IMG/VR virus record: IMGVR_UViG_3300020185_000067
Coordinates: 1 to 50,902 of that record
DNA length: 50,902 bases
Reading direction: 5' to 3' (one strand)
Source: a virus
The notes below the pieces were generated by a model that saw nothing but the letters and a program-made list of their open reading frames with translations, searched no databases and was not told where the DNA came from. A program made the translations under genes and the position numbers. Positions 40,705 to 47,291 of this stretch are shown here, one piece after another (within the stretch, counting starts at the first letter, position 1; every line of letters starts with the position of its first letter).

Positions 40705-41253
40705 ATGGCGAAAAAACTTTTAAATGAGTCGGAGAGAAATCGATTCAAAACTCTAGCTAACATTAAGACCCTCAATGAAAACTTTGGCGGAATGTATGAA
40801 GAAGAAGAGATGGATAATGAGCAGGAAGTAGATGTTGGAGACGTAGGTCTCGAAGATGAATCTCCTGAAGCACCTGAGGCACCTGAAGTAGATATGGAAG
40901 ATGCTGGAATGGGTGAGGCTGAAGAGCTCGAATTAACAGACGATGAGGCACTTGCTATCATCGAACTAGGCAAGAAGCTTGAAATGGCTATGCCGAGTGA
41001 ATCTGAAGAACTCGCTGCCGACGAAGAGCAAGAGGAGATGCCCCCAGAAGAGAATCCTTTCGGACCCGAAGATGAAGAAGAAAATGCTGCTGGCGAAGAA
41101 GAGCTAATGGAAGCCCTACGAGGAATCAGCTATAAGCCTTCAAAAACAGAAATGGTTAATGAGGTTGCTAAGCGTGTTGCTAAGCGATTGCATGAAGCAA
41201 AAAAGCTAGAAAAGAAAATGAACAAAGTGTTGGGCAAGAAGAAGAATAGATAA
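40705..41253 (+). CDS. acidic low-complexity protein, 182 aa
   Basis: N terminus MAKKLLNESERNRFKTLANI and a basic helical C terminus (EVAKRVAKRLHEAKKLEKKM) flank a central region of mostly Glu, Asp, Ala and Pro (about residues 35-135). Such proteins occur near head genes of environmental phages and may be scaffolding-like, but direct evidence is lacking. It is followed by a promoter and hairpin before the ClpP-like gene. Confidence 0.5.
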   Translation: MAKKLLNESERNRFKTLANIKTLNENFGGMYEEEEMDNEQEVDVGDVGLEDESPEAPEAPEVDMEDAGMGEAEELELTDDEALAIIELGKKLEMAMPSESEELAADEEQEEMPPEENPFGPEDEEENAAGEEELMEALRGISYKPSKTEMVNEVAKRVAKRLHEAKKLEKKMNKVLGKKKNR

Positions 41254-41280
41254 ACATCTACAAAAAGTAATAGTTTTTAC

Positions 41281-41309
41281 TTGACAACCAACGCATACTA
41301 AGCTATATT
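41281..41309 (+). promoter_or_regulatory. sigma70-type promoter before the ClpP-like gene
   Basis: TTGACA, 17 bp, TATATT. The expected start point lies inside the terminator-like hairpin at 41311-41347. Confidence 0.65.
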
Positions 41310-41310
41310 A

Positions 41311-41347
41311 AGAGAGAGAGGGGGCATATCTTCTCTCTTTTTTTTTA
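41311..41347 (+). terminator. intrinsic terminator directly after the ClpP promoter
   Basis: AGAGAGA pairs with TCTCTCT, followed by nine T. Probably ends the upstream transcript; it also lies in the ClpP leader. Confidence 0.6.
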
Positions 41348-41366
41348 TTTCATAATCGGAGAATAT

Positions 41367-42035
41367 ATGAAAAACTTTGCGAAGAAGAAAACAAAAAAAC
41401 TAGAAGAAGAATCATCTGAAGAATCAGCTGAAGAATCATCTGAAGAATCATCGATAATCAAGACGCTGGTAGATATCGTTAAAAGTGGTGGAGACGAAAC
41501 TCCCGAGAGCCGTTCAATCATGTTTGTTGGAACAATCGACGAAGAAGCTGCGTCCGATCTTATATCCGCCATGTTGGTTATGGCCCAAACAAAAGATGAA
41601 GAAGCAGAAAGAGCAAAAGATATCAAGATTTTTATCAATACAGACGGAGGGTCAGCAGACGAGATGTTCGCTATCTACGACACTATCAACTGCTGTAAGA
41701 AGTATTGTGATATTCAAACTATTGGCTTCGGTAAAGTGATGTCTGCAGGAACACTCATCCTCTCAGCAGGAACGGAAGGTAAGAGATTCATCTCTGAACA
41801 TTGTAGGGTAATGATACACTCAGTCAACGGCGGTCACCAAGGGGAGATCCATAGTATCCAGAATGAAATGGAACAAATGGTATCGTTGCAAAACTCCTAC
41901 ATCAAAGCAATGGCGAAAGAAACTAACATGAGCAAGAAGTACATCCAAGGCTTGATCAAGAAGAAGATTAACATCTACTTGAATTCTGAGGAGGCTATTG
42001 ATTTGGGCCTAGCCGATGAGATATGGGCTGGATAA
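41367..42035 (+). CDS. ClpP-like serine protease
   Basis: 222 aa. Residues 1-35 are a lysine-rich then Glu/Ser-rich leader (EESSEESAEESSEESS), not found in host ClpP and possibly a propeptide. IKIFINTDGGSADEMFAIYD, GFGKVMSAGTLIL (catalytic Ser), CRVMIHSVNGGHQGE (catalytic His) follow the family order. The third catalytic residue, Asp in RDRF of ClpP, is Asn here (KINIYLNSEEA). It may be a prohead protease or a modified host-type peptidase. Member of the promoter-hairpin-gene arrangement. Confidence 0.8.
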   Translation: MKNFAKKKTKKLEEESSEESAEESSEESSIIKTLVDIVKSGGDETPESRSIMFVGTIDEEAASDLISAMLVMAQTKDEEAERAKDIKIFINTDGGSADEMFAIYDTINCCKKYCDIQTIGFGKVMSAGTLILSAGTEGKRFISEHCRVMIHSVNGGHQGEIHSIQNEMEQMVSLQNSYIKAMAKETNMSKKYIQGLIKKKINIYLNSEEAIDLGLADEIWAG

Positions 42036-42093
42036 AAAACATATAAATGGTTTATTTTGAACTAATTACCTTGATTTTAAAGACACACAGTGG

Positions 42094-42114
42094 AAGGGGC
42101 TTTGGCCCCTTTTA
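42094..42114 (+). terminator. intrinsic terminator after the ClpP-like gene
   Basis: AAGGGGC-TTTG-GCCCCTT hairpin running into TTTT. Confidence 0.85.
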
Positions 42115-42145
42115 CCATATACCAATAGAAAACGGAGAACTAGAA

Positions 42146-42625
42146 ATGAAACTATCGGAGAACCTATCTTTAAGCGAGATAACCAAGTCAAACACAGCAA
42201 GAAGAAGAAACATCAGTAATGAACCCACACCAAAGCACCTAAAGAACCTCAAGCATTTAGCTGAGAATGGCTTCCAGCCCATTAGGGAGCATTTTGGAGT
42301 ACCAGTATATATAAGCTCAGGCTATCGCTCAGAAGAGCTAAATAGTGCTATTGGAGGCGCCCTGAACTCCCATCACAAAGATGGTAATGCTATAGATCTA
42401 GATCAAGATGGTAGGAATACTGGAGTATCTAATGCAGATATATTTTGGTTTATCTTGGATAATATGGATTATACTGAACTCATATATGAATTTGGAGACG
42501 ATAAGAATCCGGGTTGGGTTCACTATGCTCTGGTCCAAGGAAGAGAGAAGGAGAAGAAAACTTTAAGAGCTATCAAGGTCAATGGAAGAACTAAATATAT
42601 TAAGTTTGATTTAGATAGAAGATAA
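42146..42625 (+). CDS. M15 family peptidase (D-Ala-D-Ala carboxypeptidase-like endolysin)
   Basis: 159 aa; the ATG behind CGGAG at 42146 is chosen over a start inside the terminator. SHHKDGNAIDLD gives the zinc-binding His and Asp, and PGWVHYAL the last His of the M15/VanY fold; ISSGYRSEELN also matches. It probably cleaves peptidoglycan stem peptides for lysis or as a virion lysin. There is no signal peptide, so it would need a holin. Confidence 0.8.
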   Translation: MKLSENLSLSEITKSNTARRRNISNEPTPKHLKNLKHLAENGFQPIREHFGVPVYISSGYRSEELNSAIGGALNSHHKDGNAIDLDQDGRNTGVSNADIFWFILDNMDYTELIYEFGDDKNPGWVHYALVQGREKEKKTLRAIKVNGRTKYIKFDLDRR

Positions 42626-42628
42626 AAC

Positions 42629-42657
42629 TTGACAACGTATTCTAAACGTGTTACAAT
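42629..42657 (+). promoter_or_regulatory. sigma70-type promoter upstream of groEL
   Basis: TTGACA, 17 bp with CGTGT, TACAAT, then ATATATATAAAC. The next element is a strong terminator, so full-length groEL mRNA needs readthrough. Confidence 0.75.
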
Positions 42658-42675
42658 ATATATATAAACAAGTTA

Positions 42676-42710
42676 AGCTGCCTAGACTTATTGTTCAGGC
42701 GGCTCTTTTT
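42676..42710 (+). terminator. terminator in the groEL leader (possible attenuator)
   Basis: AGCTGCCT pairs with AGGCGGCT (one G-U), 13-nt loop, followed by CTTTTT. It lies between the promoter and groEL ATG at 42730. Confidence 0.75.
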
Positions 42711-42729
42711 GGTAAATCAAGGAGATTAA

Positions 42730-44319
42730 ATGACCAAACACTTTAAAAACAATCTTGAATTATTTCAAGATCTTATGAAGGGAGTTAACATTCTTGCTGA
42801 TAACGTAGCCACGACCCTTGGGCCTAGAGGTCGAACCGTAGCAATGTATCATAGGGAGCAGAACGTCCCTGTGATCACAAAGGATGGAGTTACAGTAGCT
42901 GATTTTATTGAACTGGAGGATCCATTCCAGAACCTTGGAGTTCAAATCATAAAACAGGCAGCAAAGCAGACTGTAGAGGCAGCAGGCGACGGCACAACGA
43001 CTTCAACCGTACTCGCTCGTGCTATCCTTAAAGAAGGTCAAAGATATTTAGGAGCAGGAGTATCACCTGTAGAGTTAAAGCGCGGTATCGATAAGGCAGT
43101 TGAGTGTATCGTAGAGAGATTGGAAGCACAAGCTCGACCGATTGAAACAGTAGAGGACATACTCCACATCGCAACTATCTCAGCTAACAACGATAAGGCC
43201 ATTGGTACTCTAGTATCAACGGCAATTGATAAGGCAGGCAAGGATGGTTCCGTGTTGGTTGAAGAGGCGAGAAGCAATAGTACATCACTTGATCTCATTG
43301 AGGGCTTTAGATTCAACTCTGGTTACTCTAGTACATCAAGTCAGTTTATCAATAATGTAAGGTCAGCCTGTGTTGATCACGAGGGAGTTATTCTCTTAGT
43401 TACTGATGAAGCCATTACAACGGTAGAACAGATTATGCCCACACTTGAGATTGCAGCAAGGGATCGACGACCTTTATTAATCGTTTCGAATGATATTGAA
43501 GGCCAAGCTCTAGCATCATTGATTGCAAATGTTAGGCGACCCGATCACGCTAATCCAATGAAGATCGCTGCTGTGAAAGCTCCCAAGTATGGAGAAGAGC
43601 GCAGACAGATCCTCAAAGACTTATGTGCTTCAACTGGGGCGACATTTATCTCTAGAGAGGAAGGTCTAACTCTTCGTGATGTAAAACTAACTCACTTTGG
43701 TAACGCAACAAAGATTAACATGACAAAGGCTTGGACAACCATCATTGGCGGCTCCGGAGAGCGAGAAGGCATTGAAGATCGCATTGAAGCCATCAAGGTT
43801 GAGATACAGCAGACAGAAGACCTCCGGGACTGCGAGCGCCTACAAGAGAGGATTACACGCCTTGCTAGTGGTGTAGCGATCATCCGTGTTGGTGCCGCAA
43901 CTGAGGTTGAAATGATGGAGAAGAAACATCGTATTGACGATGCCTTGGAAGCTGTTCGCTCCGCTCAGGGGGAAGGTATTATTCCCGGTGGCGGAATTGC
44001 CCTCATTCGAGCCATATCGGGATTGGAAGTAGAGACAGATACAGAAGAACAACAGCTCGGGGTGCAGATCGTTCTGAGGGCTTGTGAAGCACCATTGAGA
44101 ACGATGGCGGAGAACGCAGGTGAGTCAGGCGATATCGTGTTACAGTCCGTTAGAAATGCTACTGGCGACACTGGGTATGACTTCTTGAACAGATGCATGG
44201 TCCAAGCTTACGAAGCAGGTATCGTTGACCCGAAAAAGGTTACCCGATGTGCACTTGAAAATGCTGCATCAGCGGCAGGAACTTTATTAACCACATCTCA
44301 TGCGATAGTGAATGTTTAG
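42730..44319 (+). CDS. groEL: GroEL chaperonin
   Basis: 529 aa. All ATP-site signatures are present: TLGPRGR, ITKDGVTVA, GDGTTTSTVLA, and EGIIPGGG near the C terminus; GAATEVEMMEKKHRIDDALEAV gives the hydrolysis Asp, quoted here by its start GAATEVEM and its Asp-containing RIDDAL. The apical region (43.2-43.7 kb) diverges more. The Gly-Met tail of bacterial GroEL is missing. It probably folds the major capsid or other phage proteins, with the GroES-like protein at 20 kb as cap or with the host GroES. It is preceded by a promoter and a leader terminator. Confidence 0.95.
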   Translation: MTKHFKNNLELFQDLMKGVNILADNVATTLGPRGRTVAMYHREQNVPVITKDGVTVADFIELEDPFQNLGVQIIKQAAKQTVEAAGDGTTTSTVLARAILKEGQRYLGAGVSPVELKRGIDKAVECIVERLEAQARPIETVEDILHIATISANNDKAIGTLVSTAIDKAGKDGSVLVEEARSNSTSLDLIEGFRFNSGYSSTSSQFINNVRSACVDHEGVILLVTDEAITTVEQIMPTLEIAARDRRPLLIVSNDIEGQALASLIANVRRPDHANPMKIAAVKAPKYGEERRQILKDLCASTGATFISREEGLTLRDVKLTHFGNATKINMTKAWTTIIGGSGEREGIEDRIEAIKVEIQQTEDLRDCERLQERITRLASGVAIIRVGAATEVEMMEKKHRIDDALEAVRSAQGEGIIPGGGIALIRAISGLEVETDTEEQQLGVQIVLRACEAPLRTMAENAGESGDIVLQSVRNATGDTGYDFLNRCMVQAYEAGIVDPKKVTRCALENAASAAGTLLTTSHAIVNV

Positions 44320-44360
44320 CACTATTTACTGTACACTATTATTTATGGAGATGCGAAACA

Positions 44361-44627
44361 ATGACTAATGAAAATTCAAAAGATTTACAGGAATTAAAGG
44401 AGTCTATGTTTCGAATGGAGTTAGCTCTAGAGAAATCTGGAGACAAGCAAGACGAGATCCTAGCTGATATTAAGGATGTCAAGAGTGCAATTTATCATCC
44501 AGAGTCCGGCTTATACACTAGGATCAAGTCTTTGGAGATTTGGCAACGTGGAATATCAAAGTTTATTTGGACAGCAGCCTTATCAATATCTGGCTTGGTT
44601 CTAAATGCAATTTTTAAACTAATATAG
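44361..44627 (+). CDS. XhlA-like coiled-coil protein with C-terminal TM segment
   Basis: 88 aa. A long coiled coil (DLQELKESMFRMELALEK; DEILADIKDVKSAI) is followed by a single hydrophobic segment (FIWTAALSISGLVLNAIF). This layout matches haemolysin XhlA and other holin-associated proteins. Located 1.7 kb from the M15 peptidase, it is the best holin-accessory candidate in the window. Confidence 0.5.
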   Translation: MTNENSKDLQELKESMFRMELALEKSGDKQDEILADIKDVKSAIYHPESGLYTRIKSLEIWQRGISKFIWTAALSISGLVLNAIFKLI

Positions 44628-44643
44628 TTTCTATGGAGGAACA

Positions 44644-44961
44644 TTGAAAGCGAAAATATCATATAACGTAAATATAGAAGACATCCCAGCAGAAGCCGGC
44701 ATTATTTTTGATGTGGTTATAGGCAAATCTGAATCTATAATGAGGCAAGCTGAGACCATAGAGAGTCTACTAATAGATGAAGAGACCATACCAGAGGCCA
44801 TAATTCTCATGAAGAAGATGAGAGAGACTCTAGGGGATACAGACCAAAGAATAAATGATGTTTCTTTGATACTAGAGGGTTATACTCACTTTTTGGAAAG
44901 TGAAGGTGGAGGAGAAGATGAGAAAGAAATACAACACGGGGGATCTAATCTGGATTCCTAG
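44644..44961 (+). CDS. hypothetical protein, 105 aa, TTG start
   Basis: TTG follows GGAGG by 3 nt plus ACA. Acidic helical product (ESIMRQAETIESLLIDEE; KKMRETLGDTDQ) with a Gly/Glu-rich end. Its 3' end overlaps the next gene by 44 nt. No family recognised. Confidence 0.55.
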   Translation: MKAKISYNVNIEDIPAEAGIIFDVVIGKSESIMRQAETIESLLIDEETIPEAIILMKKMRETLGDTDQRINDVSLILEGYTHFLESEGGGEDEKEIQHGGSNLDS

Positions 44962-45157
44962 TAGTGCGGTATTGTGGACGAAGTCACACAACAACATGGT
45001 CCTAGCAAATACTACAAAAAAGCCAAGTATAGGTGTATTCACCGGTATAGACTGTAGGGAAGGGTTTCTAGAAGTCATTTTGGCTTCAAGCACATGGTTT
45101 GTAAAACTATGCGATATATCCCTAGTTAGAAGAAAGGAGAAAGAAAATGTTAATTAA
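44918..45157 (+). CDS. small beta-barrel-like protein, 79 aa
   Basis: Start at the ATG after GGAGGAGA. YNTGDLIWIPSS, KPSIGVFTGID, LEVILASSTWFV, CDISLVRRKE repeats the small-barrel pattern of the window. Function unknown. Confidence 0.6.
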   Translation: MRKKYNTGDLIWIPSSAVLWTKSHNNMVLANTTKKPSIGVFTGIDCREGFLEVILASSTWFVKLCDISLVRRKEKENVN

Positions 45158-45269
45158 ATTAATACAAATTATAAAGGATCATCGTGGTGATCCATGTCTG
45201 GGAGAGGTTTTTTATCAAAAGAATCTGTCGTGGCCTCCTCAGTCAGGTCTGAACGAGGAGCAATGGTAA
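45147..45269 (+). CDS. tiny hypothetical protein, 40 aa
   Basis: ATG with AAAGGAG 7 nt upstream, overlapping the previous stop by 11 nt; stop overlaps the next ATG (ATGGTAA). Hydrophobic start MLIKLIQIIKDHRGD, then a Pro-containing tail. Context supports translation; role unknown. Confidence 0.45.
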   Translation: MLIKLIQIIKDHRGDPCLGEVFYQKNLSWPPQSGLNEEQW

Positions 45270-45418
45270 CAGAGGCAGTTAATCTTGGAATATCCAAGCA
45301 TGTCGGAGTATCAAGCTTGACCATTCTTGAGGGAGGCGTAGCTAAGAGAGTAATCGTAATTGGCTCACCTAGAGAAGTTAAAGAAAAGTTAGGAATCAAG
45401 AATATCCTACGAGGCTAA
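45263..45418 (+). CDS. hypothetical protein, 51 aa
   Basis: The ATG at 45263 has GAGGAG just upstream and overlaps the previous stop, so it is preferred to the ATG at 45194. TEAVNLGISKHVGVSSLTIL, then KRVIVIGSPREVKEKL, suggests a small alpha/beta fold. No family recognised. Confidence 0.5.
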   Translation: MVTEAVNLGISKHVGVSSLTILEGGVAKRVIVIGSPREVKEKLGIKNILRG

Positions 45419-45440
45419 GGTCAAATAAAGAAACAAACGT

Positions 45441-45480
45441 AGGTCTAAGGTGGCGTGTCCATCTTGGGCCTTTATTTTTA
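45441..45480 (+). terminator. strong intrinsic terminator before the cupin gene
   Basis: AGGTCTAAGGTGG and CCATCTTGGGCCT pair over 13 bp (with wobbles) around a 5-nt loop, followed by TTATTTTTA. Confidence 0.8.
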
Positions 45481-45497
45481 TCCACACAGGAGAGATA

Positions 45498-45884
45498 ATG
45501 AGCAAAGTAGAAATAAGAACAACCATAAAGCCTTGGGGAAAGGAAGAGCTATGGGCGTCCACCGAAGCATATGCTGGGAAGGTCATTACTATAGAATCCG
45601 GAAAGCGTCTTAGCTTACAATATCACGAAACAAAGGAGGAAACAGTCTTAGTACTGAGGGGAACATTACTAGTGTGGACCTCAGAAGATCACGAACAAGA
45701 GCTCCCAGAGAGGTATGAAGAGGGCGAGGCATATCATGTTGTGCCCGGAGATGTCCATAGGTTCGGTGCCCCAGCATCTCAGTGTGATAAAAACAATAGT
45801 AAGTTTGAAGGCTGCATATTGCTAGAGGTATCAACCAATCATTTAAACGATGTCGTTAGAATATCAGACGATTATAAAAGGTAA
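45498..45884 (+). CDS. cupin protein, mannose-6-phosphate isomerase type II-like
   Basis: 128 aa, ATG behind CAGGAGAG. PWGKEELWA, SGKRLSLQYHETKEETVLVL and VVPGDVHRFGAP match the double-glycine cupin of GMP/PMI-type phosphomannose isomerases; His and Glu in QYHETKEE and His in GDVHRF can bind metal. Phages rarely carry it alone. It could feed sugar-nucleotide synthesis together with the nucleotidyltransferase-like protein at 23.6 kb, or be a generic cupin. Confidence 0.7.
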   Translation: MSKVEIRTTIKPWGKEELWASTEAYAGKVITIESGKRLSLQYHETKEETVLVLRGTLLVWTSEDHEQELPERYEEGEAYHVVPGDVHRFGAPASQCDKNNSKFEGCILLEVSTNHLNDVVRISDDYKR

Positions 45885-45904
45885 AAAACCAAGACCTTTG
45901 AACC

Positions 45905-45940
45905 CCTTCTCTACTAATTAATGGGGGATAGTAGAGAAGG
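45905..45940 (+). promoter_or_regulatory. 11-bp stem-loop overlapping a ribosome binding site
   Basis: CCTTCTCTACT and AGTAGAGAAGG pair perfectly with a 14-nt loop. The AAGGAG ribosome binding site of the next gene starts in the 3' arm, so the hairpin could block translation. No T-run follows, so it is not a terminator. Confidence 0.45.
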
Positions 45941-45954
45941 AGCTTTGCTTAATA

Positions 45955-46170
45955 ATGGAAACTTTAAAGATAGGAACAGTATTGCTTATTGATGGGCGCA
46001 TTGCAATAATAATAAGCGTAACAGAATCTGGGACATGGCCAAAAGATGGAGAGGTGTGCTTGTCTAAATGTTACACTCTAAAATACACCAAAGGTGGAAG
46101 CAGACTTATGAGCTTCGCTGAGGTAGATGCTAGGTTTGACTCCGGAGGTTTAATAGTCCTTATTTTTTAG
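45955..46170 (+). CDS. small beta-barrel-like protein, 71 aa
   Basis: LKIGTVLLIDGRIAIIISV, then CLSKCYTLKY, continues the small-barrel family. Its ribosome binding site lies partly in the hairpin upstream. Directly followed by the C-rich repeat. Function unknown. Confidence 0.55.
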   Translation: METLKIGTVLLIDGRIAIIISVTESGTWPKDGEVCLSKCYTLKYTKGGSRLMSFAEVDARFDSGGLIVLIF

Positions 46171-46174
46171 GGGG

Positions 46175-46223
46175 CTACTACCCTACTACCCTACTACCCT
46201 ACTACCCCCCTACCCCCCTACCC
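46175..46223. repeat. C-rich tandem repeat (CTACTACC x4 then CCCCTA units)
   Basis: Four exact 8-bp units at 46175-46206 followed by CCCCTACCCCCCTACCC. The minus strand carries several G-runs of three or more, a G-quadruplex pattern. Confidence 0.85.
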
Positions 46224-46236
46224 AAGATGGAAGCAG

Positions 46237-46488
46237 ATGATTGAATACGAAGGAATAACCTATAAAGTCGGAGACCTGCTGGTAGATATAGCAGGATATA
46301 TATATGTGGTTGTAGCCATAGAGGGAAGCCTCCTATCATCTTCGAGAGTACACAACATAGGAGACTTCCATCGCACCGATGGGTCTCTATCCTTATTGGG
46401 CGTCATCGAATTTGCGGAAAAGCGAAGCCGTCAGCTTCGAATCATATCGGAGTGGGATTTAAGTCACGAGTGGATAAGAAAGCTATGA
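46237..46488 (+). CDS. small beta-barrel-like protein, 83 aa
   Basis: YKVGDLLVDIAGYIYVVVAI, then SLSLLGVIEFAEKR, follows the pattern of the preceding small gene. Weak ribosome binding site (GGAAG). Function unknown; last gene before the gene-free locus. Confidence 0.55.
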   Translation: MIEYEGITYKVGDLLVDIAGYIYVVVAIEGSLLSSSRVHNIGDFHRTDGSLSLLGVIEFAEKRSRQLRIISEWDLSHEWIRKL

Positions 46489-46563
46489 AATATAGAATAC
46501 TTACACAAGTACATAATGTTGAAAAGAAAAATCGTCAGGATCAGACTCAGAGCTCCTAGGCAT

Positions 46564-46594
46564 AAAAAAAAGCCCTTCACGTTAGTGAAGAGCT
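46564..46594 (-). terminator. minus-strand intrinsic terminator
   Basis: Read on the minus strand: AGCT, CTTCAC-TAAC-GTGAAG, GGCT, then eight T. It has no T-run on the plus strand. Confidence 0.75.
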
Positions 46595-46665
46595 GCGGGA
46601 TATCGATATGACCTAGGGCGGCTACTAGATATTACTCTATGAGTGAGCATAAATCAGGAGCCCTA

Positions 46666-46780
46666 TTTTTTAGTTACCGTTGATTTAATTTTTTAGTTAC
46701 CGTTGATTTAATTTTTTAGTTACCGTTGATTTAATTTTTTAGTTACCGTTGATTTAATTTTTTAGTTACCGTTTAAATAT
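46666..46780. repeat. 23-bp direct repeat, nearly five tandem copies
   Basis: The unit TTTTTTAGTTACCGTTGATTTAA occurs in four perfect copies and one partial (described as six T, then AGTTACCGT, then TGATTTAA). Spacing is exact. Iteron-like. Confidence 0.9.
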
Positions 46781-46928
46781 GCACCATCTAAAAGAACAAA
46801 AAACTTTACATAACTAAGGTCTTGCCCAAAGCTATGAAAAAACGTCTTCGAGAATGGGCTTGTAGCCTATCCAAAACATATAAAAGGGTCATAAGCAAGA
46901 CTAGAGGAAAGAGTGGCTATTTATGCCT

Positions 46929-46956
46929 GTGACCTAGCTTTAAACGCTTGGGTCAC
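46929..46956. other. stem-loop GTGACC/GGTCAC
   Basis: A 6-bp perfect stem with an inner GC/GC-containing 16-nt loop (TAGCTTTAAACGCTTG). Either strand could fold. Confidence 0.5.
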
Positions 46957-46997
46957 TCTACTTTGTAGATTTCTCTCTAGTATTTCTAATGAAGATT

Positions 46998-47073
46998 GTT
47001 AAAACAACAAAAAGTCCGATTATTTAAGGTTTGGTTACTCCAAAATAATTAGTAGGTCCTTGCGTTGTTTTAA
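46998..47073. other. nested stem-loop with perfect 10-bp outer stem
   Basis: TTAAAACAAC and GTTGTTTTAA form the outer stem, GATTAT/ATAATT an inner stem and TTTGG-TTACT-CCAAA the top hairpin, all in order. Confidence 0.6.
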
Positions 47074-47106
47074 TGCAAAAACTTTACATAACTCGTTTAG
47101 GAGTGT

Positions 47107-47131
47107 AAAAAAAACTAAAGCTAGCTCTAGT
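47107..47131 (-). terminator. minus-strand terminator-like hairpin next to the minus promoter
   Basis: Minus strand ACTAGA-GCTAGC-TTTAGT followed by eight T, starting about 3 nt after the expected start point. Confidence 0.5.
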
Positions 47132-47140
47132 CCTGTCTAT

Positions 47141-47169
47141 AGTGTATCACGATATGGATAACCTGTCAA
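47141..47169 (-). promoter_or_regulatory. minus-strand sigma70-type promoter
   Basis: Read on the minus strand: TTGACA (47169-47164), 17 bp ending CGTGA, TACACT (47146-47141), then ATAGACAGG. The only such promoter noticed on the minus strand. Confidence 0.65.
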
Positions 47170-47262
47170 GCGAAATACTTTACATAACTCGTTTTGGTTG
47201 ATCGTAAAAAACCTATATATATAGAACGACTATTTTATTTTGATAAAAGTGCCCTAAATGGC

Positions 47263-47291
47263 TTGACGATATGATCAAAACGAATTACATT
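47263..47291 (+). promoter_or_regulatory. sigma70-type promoter for the 47.3-47.7 kb genes
   Basis: TTGACG, 17 bp, TACATT, then ACTTACATAAG. Confidence 0.7.

Larger units (their letters stand above)
47081..47194. repeat. 18-bp direct repeat ACTTTACATAACTCGTTT (two copies, third partial copy at 46803)
   Basis: Exact copies at 47081-47098 and 47177-47194; the first 13 bases recur at 46803-46815. The reverse complement begins AAACGAGTTA, the same as the spacer end of several phage promoters. Confidence 0.85.

Noticed and set aside
40698-40973. Ser-rich minus-strand frame opposite the acidic protein
   Set aside because: It mirrors the Glu/Asp-rich codons of the plus-strand gene and has no ribosome binding site.
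46666-46780. CRISPR array
   Set aside because: The 23-bp units are directly adjacent, with no unique spacers, and no cas genes are present.
46901-46916. RNase P RNA-like GAGGAAAG box
   Set aside because: Only this short box matches; the matching 3' conserved region (ACAGAA...GGCTTA) is absent.
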